From Hansfordia pulvinata (taxonomy: Eukaryota > Ascomycota > Sordariomycetes > Xylariales), in the NCBI GenBank assembly GCA_006538405.1, contig BJKQ01000003.1, forward strand, positions 434,001 to 498,000: a stretch of 64,000 nt of DNA, given 5' to 3'. A model generated the notes under the pieces. That model was not told the origin of the DNA and did no database searches. It saw nothing but the letters and a program-made list of their open reading frames with translations. Position numbers and translations under genes: made by a program. Below, piece by piece: positions 11,371-21,409 of the stretch (within the stretch, counting starts at the first letter, position 1; every line of letters begins with the position of its first letter).

Positions 11371-13404
11371 ATGAATTGGACAGAAGGTAATCTGGCCCGC
11401 CATTCCAAAGGTAGGAGACGCAACGAACAGCTTGCCAAGCAGAAGCAGCATTTTGCCAAAGCCCGCAGTACTCTTATCGGCGGTCGGCCCCATCATGGCC
11501 ATATCGCGATATCATTTCTCGATGATGACGAGACTGGAAGACCTCGAGATAAGAGATCGCAGCTAAGCCCGGCTAAAGAACATCACCGCCACGGTCGATC
11601 CAGATACTCTTCCGCATCACAAGATCACGACCAGACACCTGTGTTGCACGACAGAACTGCTTCCTCTGACCGGTCTCTGGAAGCAAGCCGATCCCCGTCG
11701 CACAGGAGTGTTAGATCTCGAAAGCGCCGCGCTTCTGCCTCGGAAAAACTCACCGAAGACCTGGAGCTTGCAAACTTGAACCAGAAAAGGAGGCGTCTCC
11801 TGGGCCAATCAGATTGGGCCGGACTCAATTTCCAGCAACCTGGCTACCTACTACCTACTTCTGAATCGAGGCTGAATCCAACTCGAGGCAGTCCACGCCA
11901 TACACGCCGACGAAATGACGATGGCCGCACAAGTCATCATGCACGCGGGCGAAGGAAACGACGCGACAAGGCCAGCGAGCGGGTCCCTTTAAGAATACAG
12001 ATCGGTAGCCAAGAAATCGAGCCAAGCGCCAGGTCCAGCTCGCAGGTCCACGCCTCGCCACGGCTAGATGGCTCGTCACCGGGTCGGCAATCCTCCGCTG
12101 ACTGTAGCTCGGTAGGGCGTAACAGCCAAGCAGAGGATTTCGACAAAGACGTGCCTCCATCGAGTTTTCATCTCAGCCCGAGGGCGGCGACAGACAACAC
12201 GAAATTGCAAGATCAAAGTGGCTTCACATATGAGCCCGACAGCTACTCTGGCCTTATGCATCTCCTGGAAACCACCCACTCTAGTCCACGGCCGGAATCT
12301 CGTGCGCCACCAGCCAGCCCTGTATACATCTCTTCTTCACCCAGTGACGACCTAGACAGCGTACGCGCTGAGGTTGGGAGGGACCTTCCAGCCGTACCAC
12401 GGTCGCAAGCAGCTGATAATGAAGAATGGAAAAGCTTTGTCAAGGCGTCGGAGAGCACAACAAGTCATGCTGCTTCCTCCAGCGGGGCATCGCTTATTGA
12501 ACTTCAAGTCAGCCCCGGAGTCAGCGCTTTACCATCTAATCTGTCACTTGAGTTGCCCCCGTTCGACATTTCCAGCTCAGTGGGATCGGTTAGATGCCGT
12601 GCCCCGGGTCCAGATTCTACTGATGAAGGGTCGGATCATGTGGATTGCGAACTGGGCAATGTTGACATGCAGATCGCGCCAGCCACCACTGCGCCACCAG
12701 ACCAGCGCTCCGTTATTCCGACAAAGAGTCATGCCCCAAATGAGTCTTCCGTGTCACAGCACAGAAAAGGTTCGCTTCGTCGCGATCAGCCATTGGGTGG
12801 GCTCATGGAAGAAGGCGATGACAATGCCTGGAAGCGCTTTGTCCTGGGGGACGACGAGGAAGACTCGAAAACACAGCTGTTCGAAGAAGCCATAATCCAA
12901 GCTGCTCGTGAGCTTCACCCGTCCAGCTCTTCCGGCAGTTTGGCATGCCTCGCCACCAGCATAGCATCTACAGACGCTGAACAGTGCAGTGTTAAGTCAG
13001 GACTTGGGGAAATGATGTGGGTGGATCAGCTGGAATCGTCTCCGGAAGCATTCAATACAGACAAGACGAACTGTTTCAACGAGTTCCCGGACACACCCAC
13101 AGCAAGCCATGCAGTTACGATTGGAACAGAATCTCGTGGATCTAGCGCGAAATCTAGTAACATGGAAACAAATGGTTCTGTGGGCAAAGAAGAGCCCCCC
13201 AGCAACTTCCGCTTCTCCATTCCGAAGACTTTTGTCGGAAAACTCGTCGGGCGTGAAGCTGGTCCAGCTCAGACATTGTCTTTGAAAGTGGCCCCGTCAG
13301 TTCAGCCGAAGGGCAGAGGCAGGCGGAAGAAGCGCTATCGCAGCGACAGGACTGATATTAGGAGTCTTCCAAACTTTGACGAAGACCCCATTGAATCTGA
13401 TTAA
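11371..13404 (+). CDS. Uncharacterised disordered Pezizomycotina protein (MNWTEG N-terminus)
   Basis: This is a single-exon frame of 677 residues if it starts at the ATG of MNWTEGNLARHSKG; a start at 11341 would add ten residues. The N-terminus (MNWT-G-L-RHSK followed by KQKQHFAKAR) is of a kind I recall at the start of many uncharacterised filamentous-ascomycete proteins, which is why I prefer the inner start. The body is Ser/Arg/Asp-rich and probably disordered, with basic stretches (KRRRL, RGRRKRRDK). Two similar short motifs, EEWKSFVKASES and NAWKRFVLGDDEEDS, are followed by a possible helix, QLFEEAIIQAARELH. The C-terminus is basic (GRGRRKKRYRSD) and then acidic. I know no biochemical function; nuclear localisation is only suggested by the basic patches. 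It converges on the MOSC gene with about 490 bases between. Confidence 0.8.
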   Translation: MNWTEGNLARHSKGRRRNEQLAKQKQHFAKARSTLIGGRPHHGHIAISFLDDDETGRPRDKRSQLSPAKEHHRHGRSRYSSASQDHDQTPVLHDRTASSDRSLEASRSPSHRSVRSRKRRASASEKLTEDLELANLNQKRRRLLGQSDWAGLNFQQPGYLLPTSESRLNPTRGSPRHTRRRNDDGRTSHHARGRRKRRDKASERVPLRIQIGSQEIEPSARSSSQVHASPRLDGSSPGRQSSADCSSVGRNSQAEDFDKDVPPSSFHLSPRAATDNTKLQDQSGFTYEPDSYSGLMHLLETTHSSPRPESRAPPASPVYISSSPSDDLDSVRAEVGRDLPAVPRSQAADNEEWKSFVKASESTTSHAASSSGASLIELQVSPGVSALPSNLSLELPPFDISSSVGSVRCRAPGPDSTDEGSDHVDCELGNVDMQIAPATTAPPDQRSVIPTKSHAPNESSVSQHRKGSLRRDQPLGGLMEEGDDNAWKRFVLGDDEEDSKTQLFEEAIIQAARELHPSSSSGSLACLATSIASTDAEQCSVKSGLGEMMWVDQLESSPEAFNTDKTNCFNEFPDTPTASHAVTIGTESRGSSAKSSNMETNGSVGKEEPPSNFRFSIPKTFVGKLVGREAGPAQTLSLKVAPSVQPKGRGRRKKRYRSDRTDIRSLPNFDEDPIESD

Positions 13405-13891
13405 GTTGCGTCCACGGCTGGTCAGCGAGAGAGGATGGAAGCGCGTTGTCAATGTCTGCGAAATATGACATGGCATATGAACTCACAGGTGTCATCTCAT
13501 TCTGTTGTTCCTTGTTGCTGAAAGTCTACACGCTACCATGGCTCGATACTTATAATAGATCACTGAATCTACGAGATTGTCCTGCCTATCGTTCGTTACT
13601 CGCTGAGGATAGTGGCTCTTGTTGGTCTCTATGGGATTTGCACTTCACACACGTATTTGGCAGTCCAGCCAGCAACCGGAGTGCAGCGAAGACTCGCTGT
13701 TTGGGATCTGGCACTCTGGAATATACCTGTTGAGACTCTGTTCACGTATTCGGCAAATCAACTCATGACCACCCATAAACTCCGCTCTGCCTAGCTCACC
13801 CCTTTTATGCCGTTTCTATCTCCCATCCCTTTTCACTTCAAATCTGCTCCCACGCCCCTTTCTCCCTTTGCGAAGAACGAAGGGTTCTCGC
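13405..13891. other. Convergent intergenic spacer
   Basis: This lies between two convergent genes and presumably holds both 3' UTRs. I see no gene or repeat in it. Confidence 0.6.
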
Positions 13892-16305
13892 TCACACCTC
13901 GACGACGATCCTGCCGACGCCGCGGCTGACGCAGCTGAGCATGGAGCCGCGCCTGTCCTCGTCGGCGAGCGCGGCCCCGCGGTGCTCGACGCGGCCCCCG
14001 CGCACGCGCACCGCGCACGTCCCGCAGTTGCCCACCTCGCAGCTGCTCGGGACGTCGACGGCCGCCGGCAGGCCGCGCCGGAGGGCCCCGAGGAGCGTCT
14101 CGTCCGCGCCGACGCGCAGGAGCACGCGGGGGCGCTGCCGGGGCTTTTCGTCCTCGTCCTCGTCCTCGTCGCCGCCGCCGTCTTTGTTATCCGGGGAAGA
14201 GGAGCCCCCACCGCTGTTGACAATGACCTCGGCCTCGAAAGGGTCGCCGCCGACCTCGGCGCCGCCAAAGGCCTCAAAGTGCACGTCGTCGCCGGCCCGC
14301 AGGCCCAGGCGGTCCGCCTCGCGCCGGGCCTCGTCCATCATGCGCCGGGGGCCGCAGACGTACAGGTGCGCGTTCCACGGGAGGGTGGACATGATGCGTG
14401 GGAGGTCGAGACGGCTGTTTTCTTTTCGGGGCGGCGCAGCTGCTGCGGCATCGTCGGCGTCGAGCTGCTGCTGCTGCTGCTGCCTGTCCTCATGACGAGC
14501 TGCGCCGCTGCCCGTGCGGCGAGGCCCGTAGACGAGCGTGTGCGAGGGGTCCGGGCCCGACCGGCGGAGGGCTCGCAGGCGGGAGGCGAAGGGGACGTCA
14601 CCCGTGTCGCTCATTCCTTGCCCTCTCGAGTCTGCGCCCTTCTCGCTGGCGTCGTCGTTGTCGTCGTCCAGCCCGTCAATGTCGAACCCGCCCAGGTCCC
14701 GCACGGCGTAGTGCAGCACGGCCTCGAGGTTGATGGCGCGGCAGGCCTCGACGGCGCGCAGAAATGCCGTCAGCCCGATGCCGCCGGCCACGAAGACGTG
14801 GGCGCTGGCCGAGAGGGCCGGGCGCACCGACTGCGTCGGGCGGGAGAAGACCTCAACGAGCGGGTGGTTCTTCTTCTTCTTCTTCTTTTGTCGCCCCTCA
14901 CTTCCTCCGGGTGTGTCTGATCCTTCGCCGTCGACGTCGTCCTCCGAGGTGCTGACGGGCACCGCGTGCAGCCAAGCCGAGGCCCCGCGGCTCTCGGGCT
15001 CCAGCGCCACGCCCAGCTCGAACCGGCTCATGTCCTTGCCCGCCACAACCGAGTACGAGCGTATCAGCTGGCGTGTCTTTTTCGGCTGCTCCCCTGCGAC
15101 GGCGGTGGCGGCGGCGGCTTCAGCAGAAGTGCCGTCTTCGTCGTCGGGCACGCGCAGGCGCAGACGGACGTGCGACCCGAGCGACAGCGGCGCGGGCTCC
15201 GCCGCGAGGGGCGGCTCGGCCTCGAGCACGAGCGAGGCGATGCGCGGCGTCTCGGCGCGCCGGCGGGCGATCCTGTAGGTCCGCCAGCGGCCCGTCTCGT
15301 CGTCGTCGTCATCATCATCATCTTCTTCTTCGCCGCCAACCCCCGCCCTCTCGAGCCTCCGCTTCAGCCTCCGCTCCTCCCTCGCCCGCCTCCGCTCCGC
15401 TGCCTCCACCCTCCGGCGAAATTGCCCCCTGCTCTCCTCGCCCAGCTGGGCCACGCTCGACGCGAGCGCGGCGTTGGCCTCGGCGTTGGCCTGCTCGCGG
15501 TGGAGGTACTGCTGGACGCGCTCGACGGTCCAGGCCGGGTTAGGCCGGGCCGCCAGGCGGACCACGTCGCCCGCCGCCACCCCGGCCCCGCCCCCGCGCA
15601 GCACCCGGTAGTACCAGCCCGTCCGGCTGTGGCGCCAGGTCTGGGGCGCGAAGTTGGGCAGCCGGAAGCGGTGGTTGAGCTTGAAGCAGGGCTGGCGCGG
15701 CAGGCTCACCTCGAGCAGGACGGCGTCCTCCGGGATGCCGTCGTCGGCGGCGGCGGCGGAGACGGAGGCCGGGTTGACAATGGCCACTACGTCCCCTATG
15801 CACACGTTGCGCTCGTTCATCCGCGCCGTCACCAGGTTCTCCCCGAACCCGCCCGGCCGGAATGCCGCCGTCGCCGAGGGGTACTCGGCCCGCCACTTGG
15901 GGTAGTGTGAGGAGCAGTCTGGGGGAGGGTTAGTGTCAGTCGTGATTGCGTTCACGGGGGTGGGTCGGGGATGGGAAGAGGGGGTCTGGGTGCTCCTCCA
16001 ACCAAGCGTGTTGGGAGGACGAATGAATATGCAGAGAAGAGAAGACACGACCTACACCCGTGCACGGCCTTGTCTCGCCCGCCGTGGAAGGTCAGGTCGT
16101 GCTCGTCGCCGTCGAGCCCCTGCAGCGTGACGGGCACGCGGCCCTGGCGAATCTGCTTATCGATACCCGACTGCACTTTCAGCCCCGGCATCGTCTTCAT
16201 CCGGCTCGTGCGCACCTCGAGCAGGACGTCGCCGTCGAAGGGGGCGTCCAGGTCGGCGTCGACCTGCTCGGGTGGCGGCGGAAACGGCGGGGGCGACGAG
16301 GCCAT
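13892..16305 (-). CDS. MOSC domain / FAD-NAD reductase / 2Fe-2S ferredoxin fusion protein
   Basis: Two exons, 16305-16056 and 15918-13892, join across a 137-nt intron (donor GTAGGT, acceptor CCCAG) to give 758 residues; the junction makes HGYCSSHYPKW, typical of MOSC. Residues about 1-230 are the MOSC domain, with GGRDKAVHGY and the conserved cysteine in LPRQPCFKLNHRF. A 3-alpha-type segment follows (WTVERVQQYLHREQ). Next come a ferredoxin-reductase FAD/NAD module (IRSYSVVAG, then VAGGIGLTAFL and YVCGPRRMMDEA) and a C-terminal plant-type 2Fe-2S domain with CEVGNCGTC and a fourth Cys in MLSC. The order matches bacterial YiiM-like proteins extended by a phthalate-dioxygenase-reductase-like electron chain. 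The likely role is molybdenum-cofactor-dependent reduction of N-hydroxylated compounds or a related redox reaction; the substrate is unknown. Low-complexity inserts (poly-Asp, Lys6, Gln7) sit between domains. An upstream ATG at 16338 is an alternative start. Confidence 0.9.
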
Positions 16306-16680
16306 GGTGGGCTGTACTGCGGAGGGGATGATATTCACCTCCAGAAAGCTGTTGGGAAAAGGAGGTTGAAGAGATAAAGGGGCAGGGCTTCAGGGAAGGG
16401 TCAGGCGGAGTGTGCAGGAGCCGCGGGGCGCTTTTATCTTGAGGGGTTCTTTTGGTAGCTCACACCAGAGATTCCTGCTATGTTCGATGATTCGCTATGC
16501 CTAGAGCCGGGATTCAGAACAAACGGAGCTGGAGCGAGCTCTCTGTTGCAGAGTGGATGTGTAAATGAGAAGAAGTCGAAGAATTAGAGGGGCATCTTGG
16601 AAATCCATTACTGTTAGACGCGGGAGCGGCTATGGCGCCATTGGCCCCGATTGGCCCGAAGACCAGGCCGCCCCGGCCAA
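16306..16680. other. Upstream region of the MOSC gene
   Basis: This is the non-coding 5' flank of the MOSC fusion, grading into the 3' end of the degraded regulator. I recognise no specific site. Confidence 0.5.
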
Positions 16681-18340
16681 TTTGGTCGTTTAAATCTGCC
16701 GGCCCGCCGGTTCTAGCTGGCTGTCTGCTCCGATGCGCCGAACACCAGCATGTCCAGGCCCAGCACAAAAGCGTCATTTCCACATACCGACAACAGTCCG
16801 CGTCCGCTGAGACCTCTTGGAATGTAGGCCACTCGAGGAACCCAGTTGGTTCTGACAAGGGCGTGCTGAGGTGCTCATCGCCCCGGTCCTCGCTCACCGG
16901 CCGAGGGGGCAGTGTATTGCCCAGGCCCGGCTGCAGCAGTATCTCTTTCCAGTCGACCTGCGACATATATCCCTTCCCCATGTATGCCGGCCACCGGGGC
17001 CGCGGCACCAGCAAACTCTCCACCACCGTCTGCATCAACAAGCTGCGATGCTGCCTTTGGAAAAGTAGTAGTGACGGGAGTGGTCGTAGTGGCCAGCATC
17101 ATGTTCTGGTAGAGCTGTTGGCCGACCTTGAGCACTGACCCCGCGAGGCTATTGGTGGCACTAAACATCGCCAGCCTGTCCAAACCCGACTCGAGGTGCT
17201 TCCTGGTCTATGGCAGGTGCTCCGCGAGCTTTTATGGGTGGAAACGAACACGCAGCGCCGCGATCAGAACCGTGGCGTTGAAAGTCGCAAAGACGAGGCT
17301 GAAAGCCTTGTACTGCAAGGGCTCCTCGTATACGGACAGGCGGGACTGGGACTCGAGGATGCGTGTGGCGGCGTCAAAAACGCGGTGCAGCGCAAAAATG
17401 ATCAAGTGCACGTTGGTGTATATGACCTCAAGGGCGGCTGACTGCCGTGGAGGTCATGGGTGTCTCGCAGATACTTGTATGCGGTGTGATAGCCGCACCG
17501 GATGACGTCGCGGGGCTCCGGAGCTCTTGTTCTTCTTCGTGCTGCCCATGTCTCAAAAGGACGCAGCTCCAGCGGCAGCTCCGACGGCTCGAGCCCGTGA
17601 GATGCCTCCTTGAGCTGGCGGTGCGCCAGGCTACTCCATTGGTCCAGCTGTCGGGTGAAGGCCGTCTTGTCCACAATGCCATAATGCCACGCCGCGTTAT
17701 CAAAGAAGTTGCGGACCAGAACTTTGATGTGCCGTCCGGGGGAAATTCGCGGAGGATACTTTTGTACTGCCTTCAATCTGGCGCCGTATGGAACGATGAT
17801 GATGGATGGGAAGAAGTGAGCCCCGGCAAGATGCCGCCCTCCTGCTGCAGGCCCTGAATCACCCTCCGGGTTGCTTTGGTGGAGTCGTCGGCATATCTCA
17901 GCAACTCGAAGTCATCTCCCATGCTGACTTCCGACATGGGCTGGGGCACGTTTGTGAGGTTCCCATTGTCTAAGGCTGGGACGCTTTGGTGATAGCTGTC
18001 CAAGGTTGGGACGGGTGGGACTTGAGGCTCGCCTGCTGAGCGGACAGCGTCGGGGCTGCCACCGCCCGTATGGATGTGGTCAACGTGCAGTTCCTAAAGA
18101 CCGGCATCCAATATTGTCAGGACACTAGTACAGCCCATAAGTGTGAGTCTGAAGAGATATGAACTAAGGTATCTACCTTTTCGCCCCACCGGTTGCAGCG
18201 GGTGCATGGTCGGCGGCGATCGCACTGAAGGAAACCCAAGATAAGCCGAACACGGCCCGTTGTCTACAAGGAAGAAGTATGGGACTGAGAATGCGAGCGT
18301 GAGCCTGTGGCCACCTTTTCTTTCCGACCCGCCGGGCGTG
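16680..18340 (-). pseudogene. Broken Zn(II)2Cys6 transcription factor
   Basis: Reading the minus strand from about 18340 gives half of a fungal Zn2Cys6 cluster (CDRRRPCTRCNRWGEK, near 18225-18178) followed by a donor GTAGAT. The first CxxC half is not visible in any frame upstream. The next exon starts after CTTTAG near 18088 and runs through MGDDFELLRYADDSTKATRR. The frame must then change near 17800 to continue as ISPGRHIKVLVRNFFDNAAW and IVDKTAFTRQLDQWSSLAHR, both typical of the middle region of such regulators. It changes again near 17540 to give VHLIIFALHRVFDAATRIL. In-frame TAA (17234-17232) and TAG (17210-17208) precede LESGLDRLAMFSATNSLAGS, and the tail breaks once more near 17040. 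Two stops plus several unspliceable frame changes indicate a pseudogene. The boundaries are approximate, and what the factor once regulated is unknown. Confidence 0.75.
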
Positions 18341-20401
18341 ACTGCGAGTAAGTAAGGGAAAGGCGCCTGATCAACATCGAATTGTCAGGGTTCGAAAAGA
18401 AGCAAACGTGATGAGTTGTATTGAGCACAAGGGGCTCCTTTCTGGTGGAAGAGCTGGAATCCGTGCCTCAGTCCGCCTACTCGTACAAGTACCTCTGTAT
18501 TCTATCTGTTCTGCCCCCATCACCCTCTTTGGCGGTCGCACCTTCCAAGTCCCAAAACATCTCCCTGGCGGTGCGCGATCTCCCTTTCCCACTATTACAC
18601 CGGGAAGGAGCAATGCCTCGAGTAGAAGACCGGCTCCGTAGGTACCTACACGTGGTACGCTCTATCAGTAGTGGGTAAAGAGGCAACTACCTGTACCTGT
18701 ATCGTAATTTACACGTGTCCAGTGCTACATGGAAGGTACATGTAGCTTGATCTTGTGGAAGGGTTGAGAGAAAGGCACACCCGGCCAGTGTGGTGGATGC
18801 AAGTCACGTGTGCTACCTACCTACGGTAGGCAGGTACACTTACTTCACAATGGCGACGAAACCCATTTGAACATTGCATTGAAGAGTCTGTGGAAGTGTG
18901 TGAGAAAGTTGGCCGGCACAACTCTTCCGTACATACAGGACATGGTTCCAACATGACAGCAAGCGGTTCCACTTCTACCACGCCGCCCACCTCCTCCCTT
19001 CTGCCAACCTGATTAGCTCTCCTTCTCGTCTTCATTTCATCTCCGCCACCCAAGCGGCGATATTTCCGACACTCGAGTCGACCACGTCAGGCTGGTAGTA
19101 ATTAGTTCTGGAAGTGCGAGATGTCGTTGTTCCGGATCAGCTTCTTCTGCGCGCCCTCTTCCGTCTCATAAGCTGGGTAGCTTCCATATCCGCGCAGTAG
19201 AGGAGAGGCTGGCTCATGCCCTGCCGAGGAAGAAAAGGGTCTGACAGGATTGCTATGCCGGCCCGTCTCTGACTCCACACACATATATGGTAACTCATGT
19301 GGACTGGGCTTCAACGGGGACGTGGCCATGACGCAGCCTCAGGGAGGGGACCAGTTGAAGGCTTCCTTCGAGGCGACGCCCAACAGCAAGCTGATGTGTA
19401 GACTGCGGGGTCGAGCACCGCCTGCTCATCATCGCGCTATGCCACGGCCCGACGCTGCTGGCGGGCCTCAACATCGAAGTGGGCGGCCAGGAGGAGAAGC
19501 TCGAAGAGGAGGCGACCGACACACTTGAGTATTGACCCAAGCAGGTTGCAAAATGAAACCCGTGGGCGTTCGCCAGATGGACACCTTTCCTGCCTGGGAC
19601 GATGCTCGTGTGTGAGCTGCTGCCCGCAGACGGAGTCTTACTCATCCGCGTTCCAGGCGAACATTCCCGCCTCTTCCTCGCCCCGGCAGGCAGCATCAGC
19701 CCGCCCCCTCAACAAAGCCGAGCTGACAACCCTCGCCCCCCGGCTTTGCTTATAGCCCGCCGCGCCGTGACGGAGTGGCCAGACACGCTTATGCGGCTCT
19801 CGCCATGCGCGGCGAATATGTCAGGGCCAGAAGTGGGCGGGAAAGGGCAGACGGAGACAGGGCCGAAGCCGCATGGTATTAGGGTGGCAAAGGGCATGGA
19901 GGGACGAGAGGAGAGAAGTTGTGAGTGAACCCTGTAGGTTGACTTCTGATGTTCTTCGCCCCTTACCGACTGAGCGTGGCGTCCCCATGCTGGTGCGCTC
20001 GTAGCCCATCTCTATTCTCTTGGAACGACTGGCCTTGTGCTGTGGAGCTTCGGTTGTGAGCCTCTACTAAGCCGCAGGTGGGCCACGCCTCAGCGCGTCG
20101 TCGTATTACATTATGCGGGCCCGCCGAGTGTGTGCATGGGAGAGAGATGTTTTTCCACAGCACACTGGCCCGAGTCTGACGCTTTTGCCAGAAACTTGAC
20201 AAAGTGGGCCATTTGCTGTGTGGAAGGCGACTGCTCTAGCAATATAGAGATGCTTCTGCTTTCCTCTGTAGAAATATTTGAAACGCCTCTCCTCTCAGCA
20301 GTCATCTGGTTGCGAATACCGACCCTCGAATCTCAACCACACGTCGTCCTCTCTGCTCACAGCTTCCTACCCACCAGTACGAGTAGGTAGATCGAAGCAC
20401 T
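18341..20401. other. Intergenic DNA with possible coding remnants
   Basis: I see no intact gene. On the plus strand near 19417-19530 a short frame reads HRLLIIALCHGPTLLAG and then an acidic stretch to a stop. ALCHGP resembles the nucleophile elbow of DJ-1/PfpI proteins, but the rest of the fold is missing. TACTCGTA copies lie at 18478 and 20378, the latter 24 bases before the next start codon. Confidence 0.35.
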
Positions 20402-21409
20402 ATGTTACCGCAAACACTCGCCTCGCTCCTCCTAGCCGCCGCCACGGCAGCAGCAGCAGCAGCAGGCCCAGCCAGTGCCGCGTCCCTCTCCTCCGGGACC
20501 ACATCGCCCACCACCACCACTTCCAACGTCCTCAACCGCCGGTCCTTCAAGCCGAACCTCGACGACTACGGCCTGGGCGAGGAGCCGCTGCCCTTCGAGG
20601 ACACGTGCCTGCCGTGCATGACGGCCTGGATCCGGCGGGCGGAGAGCCGCGGCATGACGGTCAAGGGCCTGCAGCCGGTCAAGTACGCCATGGACGCGTG
20701 CAAGACGGGGCCCCAGGGGCGGCCGCGGGGCCAGGCGCTGTGCAGCGCGCGGCACGAGGCGGCGTGGCTGCAGCGCTTCGGGCGGCCGGTGGACGCCATG
20801 TCGCTGTTCGGCGGCGGGGGCTACGGCCAAGGCGGAGAGCGGGCGGCTTTCCCGCCCGAGCCGGACCTAGTGGCGGTCGACCTGCGCTGGCGGCAGTGCG
20901 CCATGTGCCTCACCAACGAGGCCGTGGGGCGCGCCGGGCAGCAGAGCAGGGGCCGCCTGCTGGAGAGCGCCTACAAGGCCCGCGACGAGTTCGGCCCGTG
21001 GGCCGAGCGGCAGCAGGAGGCGCGGGAGCGCGCCGGCGGCGGGAGGGAGCTCGAGGCGCTGGTCCAGGGGGACCTGCTGGCGTGCAAGGGCGAGGGGCCC
21101 TTCCGGTGCGACAAGACGCACGCGCGGGAGGTCGAGATGATGGCGCAGCACTTTGTCCGCGTGGAGGAGGGCAGGGGGGGAGAAAAGGACAATAAGGAGG
21201 GTCAGGAGGAGGAGGAGGGGGGGGAGCAGGGGCAGCAGGCCGACAACTGGGAGCGCGAGATGGCCCACCAGGCCAACGTGCCCACCAAGCCCAACGGCGA
21301 GGCGGAGCAGAAGCTGATGGACGAGGAGATGGAGGACCAGAACCCGTTCGGCAGCCCGGTCAGGCACAGGGTGCTGAAGGCGGTGGTCGGGTCCCAAAAG
21401 GACTACTGA
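20402..21409 (+). CDS. Secreted cysteine-rich protein with paired CxxC motifs
   Basis: This is a single-exon frame of 335 residues. Residues 1 to about 27 form an Ala/Leu-rich signal peptide (MLPQTLASLLLAAATAA...), predicting entry into the secretory pathway. The mature part has regularly spaced cysteines: DTCLPCMTAW, MDACKTG, ALCSARH, QCAMCLTNE and LLACKGEGPFRCDKTH. Two of these are CxxC pairs. The C-terminal third is very acidic and Gln/Gly/Glu-rich (about residues 255-285) before a conserved-looking NPFGSPVRHRVLKAVV. I do not recognise the family. It has no retention signal, GPI tail or membrane segment. Possible roles are a cell-wall or secreted protein, a secretory-pathway thiol protein, or an effector-like protein; none can be chosen from sequence alone. 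The start is the only in-frame ATG that gives a signal peptide. Confidence 0.8.
   Translation: MLPQTLASLLLAAATAAAAAAGPASAASLSSGTTSPTTTTSNVLNRRSFKPNLDDYGLGEEPLPFEDTCLPCMTAWIRRAESRGMTVKGLQPVKYAMDACKTGPQGRPRGQALCSARHEAAWLQRFGRPVDAMSLFGGGGYGQGGERAAFPPEPDLVAVDLRWRQCAMCLTNEAVGRAGQQSRGRLLESAYKARDEFGPWAERQQEARERAGGGRELEALVQGDLLACKGEGPFRCDKTHAREVEMMAQHFVRVEEGRGGEKDNKEGQEEEEGGEQGQQADNWEREMAHQANVPTKPNGEAEQKLMDEEMEDQNPFGSPVRHRVLKAVVGSQKDY

Noticed and set aside
20278..21195. 305-codon plus-strand frame over the secreted cysteine-rich gene
   Set aside because: It is the +1 shadow of the 20402-21409 gene and lacks a signal peptide and conserved cysteines.
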